The notes under the pieces: generated by a model
The model's input: only the letters and a program-made list of their open reading frames with translations
What the model was told of the DNA's origin: nothing
Databases searched by the model: none
NCBI GenBank assembly: GCA_951640165.1
Contig: OX621249.1
Coordinates: 5,507,001-5,571,000, forward strand
Origin: Pseudoips prasinana
Lineage: Eukaryota > Arthropoda > Insecta > Lepidoptera > Nolidae
Reading direction: 5' to 3'
DNA: 64,000 bases
Made by a program: the position numbers and the translations under genes
Part shown: piece after piece, positions 40,573 through 50,638 of the stretch
Numbering within the stretch: the stretch's first letter is position 1
How the letters are laid out: each line of letters opens with the position of its first letter

Positions 40573-40722
40573 CAACGCCCAAGCGATGCCGAACTTGTTT
40601 TTTTGGTACGGTTATGTGTATATTTTGTAAATTTTAATCTTTATTTTTGCGGTTGCCTGGAAAAGTTCGCTTTTCGTGATCGAGTTGCAAAATATTGTTC
40701 TATGCATATTGTTCTTTTTATA

Positions 40723-40975
40723 TTCCGGTCACCGTAGCTTAGTTGGTAGTGCTCCTGCCTACGAAGCTGGTGGTTCTGGGTTCGAATCCCGGTAAGTGCA
40801 AATATTTGTGTGATGAGCACGAATATTAGTTTCTGAGTCATGGATGTTTTCTATGTATGTAAGTGTTTATCTATCTATATAAGTATGTATATCGTCGCCT
40901 GGTACCCATAGTACAAGCTTTGCTTAGTTTGGGGCTAGGATGATCTGTTTGACATTGTCCCAAGATATTATTACA
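40723..40975 (+). mobile_element. SINE-B
   Basis: GGTCACCGTAGCTTAGTTGG, GTTCTGGGTTCGAATCCC, TGAGTCATGGATGTTTTC, AAGCTTTGCTTAGTTTGGGG, then (ATT)-rich end. Highly similar to 31383-31630. Confidence 0.85.
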
Positions 40976-41610
40976 TATTATTATTGTATATTATTCCTTA
41001 TTGAATACAATGTACTTTTTTACTACTATGTATTTACTTCTTTCTCTTCTATATTTTTATTTAAAACTATAATTTTAAAGTTCAAAATGTAAAATGTTAC
41101 CTAAAAATCTTGTCTATCCGGTCTTTGATGGCCGATCAATAAATTTAGCACCCAAAGAGAAGCATGGAACCGTTGGTGTGTCAGTCCGACTCGCACTTAG
41201 ATAGTTTTATCTTTAAAACGAAATGTATTTCATCTATGCTTTATCATGCTTATTACCATAACAATGCCGCATCGTAGCTAAAAAAGTGACTGCGCAAAAG
41301 TAGGCTGATAGCTAGGCATAAACGTAATTTCAAAGTCATTAGTTTCAATTCATAGCGAAAATATCTTTAGTATGAATAGGTGCTTAATAGTAATGAATAG
41401 CGGGAACTTACACACCTCTAACACGTATAAATTTGTGTAGAAAATAATCTATTACCCTCATAATGACCTTCTTTTTCAGGCTTTCATAACTAATTTAGAC
41501 GACAGCCGTGACTCAATTTGTAGTGAGCGATCTGATTAAGGGGTTGCGGGTTCAATTCTAACACATTAAAAATATTATTATTTGTCTTGATATGGATGTT
41601 TTCTGTGTAT
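40976..41610. other. No gene; short relics
   Basis: 41160-41205 (GGAACCGTTGGTGTGTCAGT, CCGACTCGCACTTAG) is a relic of the repeat at 10520 in reverse. 41510-41575 (TGCGGGTTCAATTCTAACAC) may be a decayed tRNA-like SINE head. Nothing else recognised. Confidence 0.4.
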
Positions 41611-41616
41611 TGTATG

Positions 41617-41697
41617 TACACACGGCTACACATCAAGCTATACAATTACAGGTCAGCTTATATTGGAAATGTATAGCTTGATACGTAGCCGTGTGTA
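41617..41697. mobile_element. MITE-B copy 2
   Basis: Arms TACACACGGCTACACATCAA and TGATACGTAGCCGTGTGTA pair along about 26 bp, with GTCAGCTTATATTGGAAAT in the middle. Shorter than copy 1 (81 bp). Its right end overlaps the TA at which MITE-A copy 5 begins. Confidence 0.8.
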
Positions 41698-41834
41698 CAG
41701 ACGCCAGCACATCTAGCTACCCCAATCTGTCAAATCTCTCCAATTGAAAGTAAACCTTATGCTTATATGATAAACTTGGAAATCTATTAAAAAAAATTGA
41801 CAGATTGGGGTAGCTGGATGTGCTGGTGTTTCTA
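41696..41834 (-). mobile_element. MITE-A copy 5, inverted orientation
   Basis: Centre reads CAATTGAAAGTAAACCTTAT, the reverse of the other copies, so the family inserts in both orientations. Ends TACAGACGCCAGCACATC and GATGTGCTGGTGTTTCTA. Confidence 0.85.
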
Positions 41835-42420
41835 CATATACATTTACAAAAAAATGTAAACGAGTATTTTAATCCGTAGTCTAGTATTAATAGTATAAGC
41901 TTTGTTTGGTTTCCAAACTATGAAATAATAAAAATAAATAAAATTTACGCTAGAAACACATTTATTAGACGTTCATGTAGAAAATACATAGAACTACTGG
42001 AAGATGTGGACTTATTTGCTATGTCTCTAGATAGTATCAAGAAGAAAGTGGGTGACATAATTTACAAGGTTTCTTCTAGATTTTTAAATACCTAAATTAC
42101 GATTTTGTTTTGTTTTCATAATACCAGATATATTGTAGAAGAAATGTTTATTGTATTGGTTAAATAACGATGCAACAGACATTTCCTCTATAACACCGGT
42201 TAGCCTTTTATTTCTGTTTTTTTTTTTTGTATTTGTGTAGACATTGCTTTTAATTTCTTCTGTTTATATTGTATTAAGTAGGTATTCGCCTTTTGTGTCT
42301 TAGTTCTTATATTCGTAACTAATTAATGGAACTTTTTAGTCTTATTGTAATTTGGTCTTATATTGTATTGTTTGTTAACGACTGTATGTTTCCTGAATAA
42401 ATAAATTAAATAAAAAAAAA
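41835..42420. other. No gene recognised
   Basis: AT-rich; contains AATAAATAAATTAAATAAAA immediately before the next SINE. No coding feature seen. Confidence 0.4.
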
Positions 42421-42424
42421 ATCA

Positions 42425-42720
42425 GAATGTATACGGCCGTTTGGCATTGTTGGTTGATACTTGCCTTACACACCGCAGGTCGTGGGTTCGATTTCCACCT
42501 GGGACAGATATTTGTGTGCATAAACATGTCTGTTTGTCCTAATTATGAGTTGTATGTAAGCATGTATTTACAAAAGAAAAGTAGTAAATTAGTTATCTGG
42601 TTTCCATAGTACAAGCTCTCACAAGTTTGGCTCTGGACAAACAGGCATGTTCATGCTCACAAATACCTGTCCTGGGTGGATAGTGAACCCACGAACTGCG
42701 GCGTGAAAGCCTGTAACAAC
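42425..42720. mobile_element. Head-to-head inverted SINE-A fragments
   Basis: 42425-42622 is a plus-strand SINE-A from head (CAGGTCGTGGGTTCGATTTC) to CCATAGTACAAGCTCT. 42630-42715 is the front half in reverse (GCTCTGGACAAACAGGCATG, CCCACGAACTGCGGCGTGAA). They face each other with about 8 bp between. Confidence 0.8.
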
Positions 42721-42835
42721 CAGTTAGTTGTCCCAAACAATTTATTATTATCAAATATAAACAGCTTGATTGATAACATCCTTCTTTTAAAGTCGGTTAT
42801 AAATGCATGTATAACCTATATGGTTGTGAAACGTT

Positions 42836-43240
42836 CATTATTTTCACTGCCTCGTTGGTCTAGCGGTAGCGTGTTCACCCACAGAGAATGAGGTCCTGGG
42901 TTCAAATCTCGGGTCGGGCCAAAGAGTGATTTAGAGACTTATCTGTAAAAAGAAAAATTTCTCAGCATCAGCCCGAAGTTTGGGAGTTGGCGGTATTATA
43001 CCCCCGTGCCTCGGAGAGCACGTAAAGCCGTCGGTCCTGTACCTGACCTCTTTCCGGTCGTGTCACCTAGGCGTCCCATCGGATCATGAGATTGATGGAA
43101 TAGAAAGTGCTCCTGTGTCTGCGCACACACTTGAGCACTATAATATGTCCCGCGCAGATGGCTAATCTCTGTTGAGACTGGCCGCCGTGGTCGAAATTCG
43201 GCTAGGAGGACATTATTATTTATTTAGGACATTATTTTCA
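42836..43240 (+). mobile_element. SINE-D, full length with perfect TSD
   Basis: Reference copy for the family: head CTGCCTCGTTGGTCTAGCGG, TAGCGTGTTCACCC, B-box GGTTCAAATCTCGG, GAAGTTTGGGAGTTGGCGG, TGCCTCGGAGAGCACGTAAA, GTCCCATCGGATCATGAG, GTGCTCCTGTGTCTGCGC, AAATTCGGCTAGGAGGACAT and an ATT-rich end. It is flanked by an 11-bp direct repeat CATTATTTTCA (42836-42846 and 43230-43240). About 383 bp without the repeats. Confidence 0.9.
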
Positions 43241-43454
43241 TGTACTTTGAACACTAACTCGAAAGTACCAACAAAACGACACCAATTAAATGCACGTAAA
43301 CTGGAACATTAAACAACGTCCAATTAATTTTAACACACACACAATTAATTCGAAGTGAACGTTTAACTGCCCAAACAAATATTTCGAATACAGCAAGCTA
43401 GAATTGGTGATCAATATGTTATCAATTGAACCAACTAACCAGTAATAAAAACTT

Positions 43455-43560
43455 CGAACCAGATGCAGCGTGGGCAGGTCCTCTACAAGATGGACCTGCG
43501 GTCTTGTGAGGGTCGCTGGATGCCGGTAGCGCAACCATGGATATCTTTGGGGGAGGCCTA
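43455..43560 (+). mobile_element. RTE-type LINE fragment
   Basis: CCAGATGCAGCGTGGGCAGG, TCCTCTACAAGATGGACC, GGATGCCGGTAGCGCAACC, ATATCTTTGGGGGAGGCC; a short internal piece cut before the tail. Confidence 0.75.
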
Positions 43561-43684
43561 TAATAATACGAATAGTAAATCCATTGACTAATTTAATTAT
43601 TCATTTCCAATTTGAGCGGTTATATAACAACGCACTAAGAACCTCTATTTGGCTATGGTTAACGATTTACAAACAAGATTAGAT

Positions 43685-43948
43685 AAAAAAAAACTTGTGT
43701 GTACTTATGTACACGCGTTAGAAGTTATACTTCTTAATATACAACTTGAACATAGTTATCAATTTTCATACCACCTAGAACTAACGTCATGCTGTTATTT
43801 TTACGATGCGCGCGCATCGTAAAAATTCACTCTCATACCACCTAGAACTAACTTCATGCTGTTAAATTTTTTGGTGACGGTGTGCGCGCGCATCGAAAAA
43901 ATTCACTCTCATCATTTTTCTCCATCGCGCCAAAAGAAGTATAACTTC
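43685..43948 (-). mobile_element. TIR element P, copy 2
   Basis: Reverse copy of 16723-16988: T/A-rich flank, GTGTACTTATGTACACGCGT, GAAGTTATACTTC at 43721, the two internal units with CATACCACCTAGAACTAAC, the palindrome ACGATGCGCGCGCATCGT, and GAAGTATAACTTC at 43936. The open frame 43856-44152 crosses its end and is not a gene. Confidence 0.8.
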
Positions 43949-43959
43949 AAAAACTCGCC

Positions 43960-44560
43960 AACCATAAAAATATACCTGACCAATCTATTCGCACCAACCT
44001 GTTGTATCTATCGTTCCAATAGAAAAAAGGAAAATTATGGTAACACTGGGATTCAACCCCCATTTGTCATAGCGGCTGTCAAAAATATCAACGGGGAGAT
44101 TCCTTTACTAGCTGGGAGGGGCAAAAAGATTTATAATAGGCCTGTTTCTTAGACATATCTCTCCTAAGGGAGGAATGACGAATTTATCAGCGGCCTCAAT
44201 TGCGGGTTGCGGCGGCGCTATAATTGGGAGGTCGATAGTTTGGTTTTGGCGGGCTTTAGGGGTTAGTATTAACAGATAGAGTTAAAAAGGCAAAGGTTTA
44301 ACTTTGAACTTATTGTCTATTTTTATATTTTGATCGTAGCCTATGGACTAGTGTTTCTCAATGTGCGTAAAAGCTTACAACAGGCTCCCATCAAATAATC
44401 ATCAAAAAACTTCCACTAATAAGTTTCAAACGCATATTAAAGAAAGTATTGTTAGACAGAATGATAGACTCCGTAGAAGAGTGGATCAGAAATAGTGATA
44501 GACTCTGACTTGACATATTTTTTTTTGTAAATTATATTAATTTGAAATTTTATTTAATAC
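43960..44560. other. No gene recognised
   Basis: At 44385-44460 a possible LINE remnant (AACAGGCTCCCATCAAATAA, TTCAAACGCATATTAAAGAA, plausible as NRLPSN and FKTHIKES) is visible but too short to be sure. Confidence 0.35.
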
Positions 44561-44566
44561 ATAATA

Positions 44567-44812
44567 ATAATATCCTGGGACATTATTTACACACGGCCAT
44601 CTGAAACCAAACTAAGCAGAGCTTGTACTATGGAAACCAGATAACTGATATACTACTTATCTTTTGTAAATACATACTTATATAGATAATTACACCTATA
44701 CTCTGGACAAACAGACATGTTCATGCACACAAATATTTGTCCTGGGTGGGAATCCAACCCATGATCTCCGGTGTCAAAGCATTAGCCAACCACGCCAACA
44801 GGCCCGTCATTT
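44567..44812 (-). mobile_element. SINE-A, near full length
   Basis: TATCCTGGGACATTATTTAC, GCAGAGCTTGTACTATGG, CAAACAGACATGTTCATGC, AATATTTGTCCTGGGTGGGA, ACCACGCCAACAGGCCCG. All parts are present. Confidence 0.85.
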
Positions 44813-44814
44813 TA

Positions 44815-45600
44815 TTTTGTTTGATTTGGTTAAAATTTAATTTTTTTATGTATTAGAAGTCAGTGACATTATCCATTTTTATTTTATTTATAGATAATAA
44901 TACTGTATTGACATGCCGTAACCCAAATTTAAAATGTAATAATAATAATAAATACTTTATTGACAGAAAATTATTACAATTAAATAATGTGAACTTTATT
45001 TACTGTGAATAAATGTCTTGAATTGAATTGACACTTGCCAGCCTTCAGAAACATTATTCCTACTCTGCGACGGGATTCATAACCGAAGTGTGGGCGTTCA
45101 GATAGTTCAATTTTGTCTCTTACATAGCACCCAAAACATTTTATTTTGATAAATAGAAATTTAATGACAAATACTCGTATATGTAATATCGTCTAGACCA
45201 GACTTTGAATCAACTTACTATTTTATTTTAAGCTTCAATCGATGAAAAGGTTTATCAACGTTTCCAAGTAAATATGCTTAACCAAAAACAAGAACCCATT
45301 TACATCGATCTGTGGTGTAATTGTGGTCCCCAGTGGTTAGGCAGTATTGATGAACTTAGCTACAAAGGGTTCATTAGAGCTAATGGAAGGATAAATGGAG
45401 ATAATTAAACTTTAATGTCACGTTTAAGTAGACGAGTTGAAGCATCTGTATACATAAGCTCTATAATTTGCTACGAATCTGTTTCAGTCGAATATCATAG
45501 ACATCGTTTTATCTATATCTATATAGCATAAGTGTAAAAAAATTACAACTATATCCTACCGTAATAAATAAAAAACTTACCGTAGTCTTTGGATTATTAC
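44815..45600. other. No gene recognised
   Basis: AT-rich with an AATAATAATAAATACTTTAT stretch near 44940. 45205-45415 has a run without obvious repeats and no open frame that I can support. Confidence 0.35.
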
Positions 45601-45605
45601 ACAGA

Positions 45606-46235
45606 TAGCTGGCCTGTTGGTCCAGTGGTTAGTGATCCTTATGTTATCTTTGATGGGGTGTGCTTGCGTACAGCACTTCGACCCTTCAGGATCTTTTGTA
45701 CTATCCCCCACTGGTTTTTATTCTATCCCTAAAGCCCTGAATGAAGTCTTCACATAATCCAGTACGCTTCTTAGGGGTAGATCCTTGTAGTCTCCTGGTT
45801 CTGGATATGCCAGCCCCAGGATGGCCATTCTGTGTCTTGCCAATGCATCGAATTTGCATATTATATGCAGCATTGTTTCATGTTCTTCCCTACAGGTCCT
45901 GCAGATCGGGCTATTCGTCAGTCCCAATTTGTGTAGGTGATAATTGGTGCCATAGTGGCCCGTGAATACTGCTACTATCAGTCGTAGCTGGTTTCTGCTG
46001 TACTTCCAAAGTTTTTTGGACCAGCTTTTGTCTACTCCAGTGATCTTTACTGTTAAGCCAGAGGTCGTGGGTCCGATCCCCACTCAGGACAATTATTTAT
46101 GTGATGAGCGGGATTATTTGTATTGTGTCTGGGTGTTATTGATCTATAATATGTATGTGTTTAGAAATATATAAGTATATTGTTTGTCAGTTGTCTTGTT
46201 GCCATATGTACTATGGATACTAGACACCGGATGGA
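45606..46235 (+). mobile_element. tRNA-headed SINE split by a LINE fragment
   Basis: The head GCTGGCCTGTTGGTCCAGTG, GTTAGTGATC (45608-45641) and the rest AGAGGTCGTGGGTCCGATCC (B-box) to CCATATGTACTATGGATACT (46050-46230) belong to one SINE. The sequence AGTGATCCTTA (45631-45641) is repeated as AGTGATCTTTA (46039-46049), an 11-bp target-site duplication with one change, bracketing the LINE piece. Confidence 0.8.
45642..46038 (-). pseudogene. LINE fragment with RNase H-region C-terminus
   Basis: The minus-strand frame to 45718 reads KSWSKKLWKYSRNQLRLIVA, VFTGHYGTNYHLHKLGLTNS, PICRTCREEHETMLHIICKF, DALARHRMAILG and ends FRALGIE, stop. L-TGH---HLH-LGL-----CR-C-E--ET--HI-C and A--R-----G is the classic end of the RNase H/zinc-knuckle part of R1/I-type and related insect LINEs. 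The first residues of the long open frame are from the host SINE. 5'-truncated to about 100 codons, frame intact. Confidence 0.85.
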
Positions 46236-46555
46236 GGTACTTATATAATTTGTGTTAGTTGTAAATTGATTGTTGTTGAAATTGTACACACCTATTTAGT
46301 ATTCTAAAATAAGTTAATTTTTTAACATTATATCTTAGATTTTTGAATTTGTATAATTAAATATTGTTTAAATTTTTAATAAAGGATAAGTATACTTTTT
46401 AAGCCATTAGAACGCCTGTGGTACAGGTTTAACCTAGTACAGGCACAAACTGTCTATAGCTTAGTATTAATTATTTTTACTATAAATAGATATAAATTTT
46501 GTACACATTTTTTCTTTCTTGAATAAATTTATTATTATTATATATTATTATTATT
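46236..46555. other. No gene recognised
   Basis: AT-rich with a TTATTATTATTATA run at its right end. Confidence 0.4.
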
Positions 46556-46640
46556 ATACATATGTCTTGTGCGGGTATCGAACCCGCAAATTTGGATCAG
46601 AAGACAGGTTCTCTATCAACTGAGGCACTGCGGTCGTCAA
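46556..46640 (-). mobile_element. tRNA-like SINE head
   Basis: On the minus strand GACCGCAGTGCCTCAGTTGA (A-box region) and GCGGGTTCGATACCCGCAC (B-box and acceptor-side stem). No tail of the known families follows, and the position of an acceptor stem is unclear, so I do not call a functional tRNA gene. Confidence 0.5.
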
Positions 46641-46664
46641 ATAATGATTCTTATATCACACCAT

Positions 46665-47445
46665 CAGCCTGATATCTTCCACTGCTAGACATAGCAGCCA
46701 AAGCTTTCTATAACATTGCCATGCGGGTTGGCGACTGCAGTTAGGTAGTACGCTATAGTGGCGCTATTGCCCGAGTGCCTGCTGTGTCCCATAGTCACCA
46801 TTTGTGACACCCACGGGATGGTATGGGGTGGTACTTTTATTCTTTCTAGGCCAGAAACCACATTCTTAGATGCCTGTATCATTATCATCATTACAGCTGA
46901 AAGAAGTCCACAAGGACAAGCCTCCCCCAAGAATCGTCTTGGGGATATAATAATAATGTCCTCCTAGCCGCAATCCGGCCACGGCGGCCAGTCTAAATAG
47001 AGATTAGCCATCTGCGCGGGACATATTATAGTGCACAAGTGTGTGCGCAAACACAGGAGCACGTTCTATTCCATCACTCTCATGATCCGTTGGGACGCCT
47101 AGCGACACAACCGGAAAGAGGTCAGGTTCAGGACCGACGGCTTTACGTGCTCTCCGAGGCACGGGGGTATAATACCACCAACTCCCAGACTTCGGCTGAT
47201 GCTGAGAAATTTTTCTTTTTACAGAAAAGTCCCAAAAATCACTTTTTGGCCCGACCCGGGATTTGAACCCAGGACCTCATTCTCTGCGGGTGAACACGCT
47301 ACCGCTAGACCAACAAGGCAGTCATTTGGGGATATGCCATGATCGCGACGCTTGCCAGACGGGTTGGCGATCGCAATACGATAGTTATTGTACTAAGAAG
47401 GGGCTGCCCGTGCCCTTCTAGATATTCCCTCGGGTCTAGGGTTAC
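46665..47445 (-). mobile_element. RTE-like 3' region interrupted by SINE-D
   Basis: 46665-46948 has CATCAGCCTGATATCTTCCA, GTGGCGCTATTGCCCGAGTG, CACCCACGGGATGGTATGGG, TCTAGGCCAGAAACCACA (as at 21188) and then ACAGCTGAAAGAAGTCCACA, CAAGCCTCCCCCAAGAATC. It resumes after the SINE at 47326 with TTGGGGATATGCCATGATCG and GCTTGCCAGACGGGTTGGCG. 47405-47435 holds the third copy of the ATATTCCCTCGGG repeat. Confidence 0.6.
46939..47335 (-). mobile_element. SINE-D, full length with perfect TSD
   Basis: Reverse copy between two copies of TTGGGGATAT (46939-46948, 47326-47335). A (TAA)n tail starts at 46949, then CCTCCTAGCCGCAATCCGGC, CGTGCTCTCCGAGGCACG-like GTGCTCTCCGAGGCACGGGG, and the head GGTGAACACGCTACCGCTAG, ACCAACAAGGCAGT. 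The exact 10-bp duplication suggests a fairly young insertion. Confidence 0.9.
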
Positions 47446-47642
47446 CATATGACAGGCTTTAGCCGCATTTGACAGGCAGGTTTAGATAGGCGTGCGGCCG
47501 GCATTGGTCTGAGACAGGCATTTTTGCAGGCTCTCGTCAACGCCCAGTGGAGTAAAGAAAGAAATCGGCTAGCAATTGAATCAGTAAAAGCAATATTGAT
47601 TACACAGGAAAATTACATCTTGTGAAGATTTTTACGTTTATA

Positions 47643-47970
47643 TCTATACATCTATACCAATAAATAAAATTGAAGTGTCTGTTTGATGATTGAAATAGCC
47701 AGTTTTTACTACATAAATATGAATATATATATATATATATACGGTACATACACCAAAATAACATTTTTTACAATTTTTGTCTGTCTGTCTGTCTGTTTGT
47801 TCCGGCTAATCTCTGAAATGGCTGGACCGATTTTGACGGGACTTTAATTGGCAGGTAGCTGACGTAATAAGGCGTAACTTAGGCTACTTTTATTTTAGAA
47901 AAAATATTTTATTTTACTAAAAAACGAAATCAACTAATTAACACGCGGACGAAGTCACGGGCACAGCTAG
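47643..47970 (+). mobile_element. Non-autonomous Helitron, family 5
   Basis: TCTATACATCTATACCAATA at the 5' end; GGCTGGACCGATTTTGACGG in the body; (TGTC)n tract; hairpin CGCGGACGAAGTCACG and GGGCACAGCTAG|T at the 3' end. The second copy at 56489-56807 is nearly identical. Confidence 0.85.
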
Positions 47971-48224
47971 TATTAGATAAGAAAGAACTATAAAAAAAAT
48001 AATGTCCTTCACAAATATCAGTAACTTATTACCTACAGCGTTTTGCTTCAGACAGGCATTTTTCTGAAAATTCAGCCATTTTAGGTACCATAGACAGGCC
48101 TCCCTCTATTTACATATTGTAACCCTACTCGGGTCGATCTCTACGCCCACCACGGGATGATGGAGGGATGATATTCTGCTATTCACCGTCATCACCATAC
48201 AGCAAATGTGCTGAGATATATGTT

Positions 48225-48400
48225 TGTATCATCATCATCATCAAACCAGACAAAAGACGTTCACAGCTGGACAAAGGCCTCCCCCAAAGATCTCCACAAT
48301 TGCCGGTCTTGCGCTATCCACATCCAGCGATTTCCAGCGAGCCGTACAAGATCATCGGTCCATCTTGTAGGGGGCCTGCCCACGCTGCGTCTTTCGCTTT
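48225..48400 (-). mobile_element. RTE-type LINE fragment
   Basis: (ATCATC) tract, AGACAAAAGACGTTCACAGC, TGGACAAAGGCCTCCCCCAA, AGATCATCGGTCCATCTTGT, AGGGGGCCTGCCCACGCTGC. The 3' tail is at the left, hence minus. Confidence 0.85.
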
Positions 48401-48429
48401 ATGTTTGTTTAACATAGGTTAAATATTAT

Positions 48430-48660
48430 TATTTTTTTTTATGGCAGAGGTCGACAAACGAGCAAGAGGGTCACCTGATGGTAAGTGATCACCGCCGCCC
48501 ATGGACACTTGCAATACCAGAGTAGTCGCGGGTGCGTTGCCGGCCTTACGAGTCAGAAAACAAGTGTTTCTGACCCTCCCCCCTACCCCGATGAGCTCTG
48601 GCGACCTTACTCACACTCAAAAATACAACATTAAATTATTAATGTTATTATTAAGGAAAA
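48430..48660 (-). mobile_element. Retroposon Z, 5' end missing
   Basis: T-run, GACAAACGAGCAAGAGGGTC, ACCTGATGGTAAGTGATCAC, GAGTCAGAAAACAAGTGTTT, then TAATGTTATTATTAAGGAA where it stops before the CAGCCCGACTGGGG block. Confidence 0.8.
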
Positions 48661-49055
48661 AAAATCGTAGATATAACTTTTGAATTAATTTACGAGCTTA
48701 ATCATTGGTTACGAAGGTAATGTTACTTTTAAATCCGTTTACGAGCTTCTATTGGACATTTTTTGTTACAGATTGCTCGCCTTTTGACAATGAGAATAAA
48801 TTAGTTGGTGAATTTCTACGACGCTAAGCTTCAAAGTTATAACAGCCCAGTTTTCTTGTCTTGCATATAAAATAGTCGTAACTACATATTACATTGTTGG
48901 ACGTTTAAGGTTTCCGTATAATAATGTAAACCACTTAACCTAGCGTGTCATAACCACCATAACTCTACTTTATATGAGTCTAGTACAAAAAAAGACACCC
49001 AGGGGCGTACTAAAAACGCTAAAACTTCCCCAATTCGACGAAGAAGACAAACTGG
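48661..49055. other. No gene recognised
   Basis: AT-rich, no recognised feature. A short diverged duplication (GAATTAATTTACGAGCTTA / AATCCGTTTACGAGCTTCTA, at about 48680 and 48732) is visible. Confidence 0.4.
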
Positions 49056-49193
49056 TACAGACGCCAGCACATCCAGCTACCCCAATCTGAAAAAATCTTT
49101 TATAGATTTTCAACTTTATCACAAAAGCATAAGGTTCACTTTCAATTGGGGAAATTTGACAGATAGGGGTAGCTTGATGTGCTGGCGTCTGTA
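49056..49193 (+). mobile_element. MITE-A copy 6
   Basis: Outer arms TACAGACGCCAGCACATCC and GATGTGCTGGCGTCTGTA are both at consensus and perfectly complementary. It lies between GG and CATC with TA at each end. The inner left arm lacks GTCAA (AATCTGAAAAAATC). Confidence 0.9.
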
Positions 49194-49199
49194 CATCTT

Positions 49200-49540
49200 T
49201 CTCACATTTCCCAAGACACTTGTAGGAACGAACTGAAAACCTTATTTCATGTATTGTCTTTTGTTTGATGCATTGTTTTCTAGTACTCGTATATTCAATA
49301 TCAATTTGGTGAGGAAGCTGCGTCATCTGGTACAGTAAGGCCGCAGTTGTAAATCAAAGTTATTATTTATCTTTAAAGGACGGTGCAGGAAGTTTAGGGT
49401 CCAAGTCGTAAACGCAAGATGAATGTTGCTTAGCGTTGTAATGTGTTTTTAATTTTGCCCTACAATACAAATTGTTATTATTGTTAGTTAACTATAAGAT
49501 TTATAAACTAAAAATAACGCTCTTTCCTTTGTTCCAAGTC
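49200..49540. other. No gene recognised
   Basis: No recognised repeat; this is the region upstream of the candidate exon. Confidence 0.35.
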
Positions 49541-49570
49541 AAAATACCACATTTTACGGTACGGTTTGCG

Positions 49571-49663
49571 ATGAACATCCTCCAATGTATGGTACTAGTG
49601 GCGAGTTTTTCCATAGCTATAGCGTGCATTGGGAAGCCTGTTTTGAAGGTCCCTAAACTGTAG
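49571..49663 (+). CDS. Candidate short secreted-peptide exon (uncertain)
   Basis: A 30-codon frame from ATG at 49571 to TAG at 49661: MNILQCMVLVASFSIAIACI followed by GKPVLKVPKL. The first 20 residues look like a secretion signal: short N-terminus, hydrophobic core LVASFSIAIA, small residues before a likely cut. A pyrimidine-rich stretch ending in AG (CTTTCCTTTGTTCCAAG at about 49524-49540) could be a 3' splice site, and AATAAA occurs about 65 bp after the stop near 49730. A weak donor-like AAGGTCCC at 49646 would let it be a first coding exon instead. The surrounding region has no transposon match, unlike most of the window. I do not recognise the peptide. It may well be chance. Confidence 0.2.
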   Translation: MNILQCMVLVASFSIAIACIGKPVLKVPKL

Positions 49664-50284
49664 TTAAAGGTCAAAATTGTGTCCGAGGTGGAATGAGCTA
49701 GAACTTAATATTTAAATACTGTAGAACTCAATAAATTATACAGATATATTAGATTAGTGATATGAGTGATAACACGTGTTTGTAAAGTTAGCTAGATTAG
49801 TGATTAAGTTCTTTAATTTCTGAATCTAATTTTGATTTTGCATCAAAACATTTAAGGTCAATAGAGTGTCTAGAACTATAGATAGGACGAGAAAGCAAGC
49901 ATGGAGCATTGTCATAAACATTCCAAGCATTTACATTGTGGTTCTATATGCAAAATGTATCTAAATATGAGACTAAAGAAAAAGGCATTTTTATTTAAAA
50001 CTTCTTGCACATATATGTGTAGAGGTGGACTTAAGCTAAAAGAAAAATAATAAATAACAAATATCTCCAAGGCAACCGATTTACCGATGATCAAAGATAT
50101 CAAAAGAACTACAGAGAAAGCATTATGTCGCCACACCTAAACATTGTGTTTTACTTTGGAATAAAATATCCAATAAATTTTCTTCATAAATTGCTAAAGC
50201 ACTTAAAAGCTTCATCTAAACACGTGGTTTTCAAACTAAACTTAAACTATTCTGGCGAAAAAGTGTATATTCTTGCTAATGCAT
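49664..50284. other. No gene recognised
   Basis: AT-rich. The open frames 49912-50136 (minus) and 50125-50370 (plus) lack recognisable domains. Confidence 0.35.
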
Positions 50285-50400
50285 GCCACCCGCAAAAAGT
50301 GTCTGCGGGTGGGTATGTCGGACTCGCACCGACTAAACCTAACCGGCCGTGGACTTCTTCTGGCGCCTGATACGGGGAGCCCCGGGAACGCGGGTATGCT
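50285..50400 (-). mobile_element. R1-like LINE 3' UTR
   Basis: CCACCCGCAAAAAGTGTCTG, GTATGTCGGACTCGCACCGA, CTAAACCTAACCGGCC in reverse correspond to the 3' UTR after the ORF stop at 13377. The few codons before the stop are decayed. Confidence 0.65.
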
Positions 50401-50638
50401 GCTCCGGTAATTGAGATTTAGCTATATTTTTTGGACGTACAAAACCGTCGGTCATCTCTGATGCGATGGTGTTTCATATAGTAGAAGAACTGGCAGAATA
50501 TCCCGGCAGTTTTAATTATATTTTTTGTCGGTTTTTTTCCAGCGCCGACGTACCTGACGTACGGAACCAATCGAGTTGGCGCGCAACGACGGCGGCATGT
50601 CACTGATACCATGGAAGATGGGAAGCCATTTAGTGTGG
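50401..50638. other. Unassigned
   Basis: May be upstream LINE sequence of the R1-like fragment (GC-richer, minus strand) but no motif is readable. Confidence 0.3.

Noticed and set aside
43856..44152. 98-codon open frame
   Set aside because: The first third is transposon element P in reverse; the remainder has no domain.
46685..46930. 81-codon reverse open frame
   Set aside because: It overlaps the repeated RTE-like 3' region also present at 21188, so it is repeat sequence and not a host gene.
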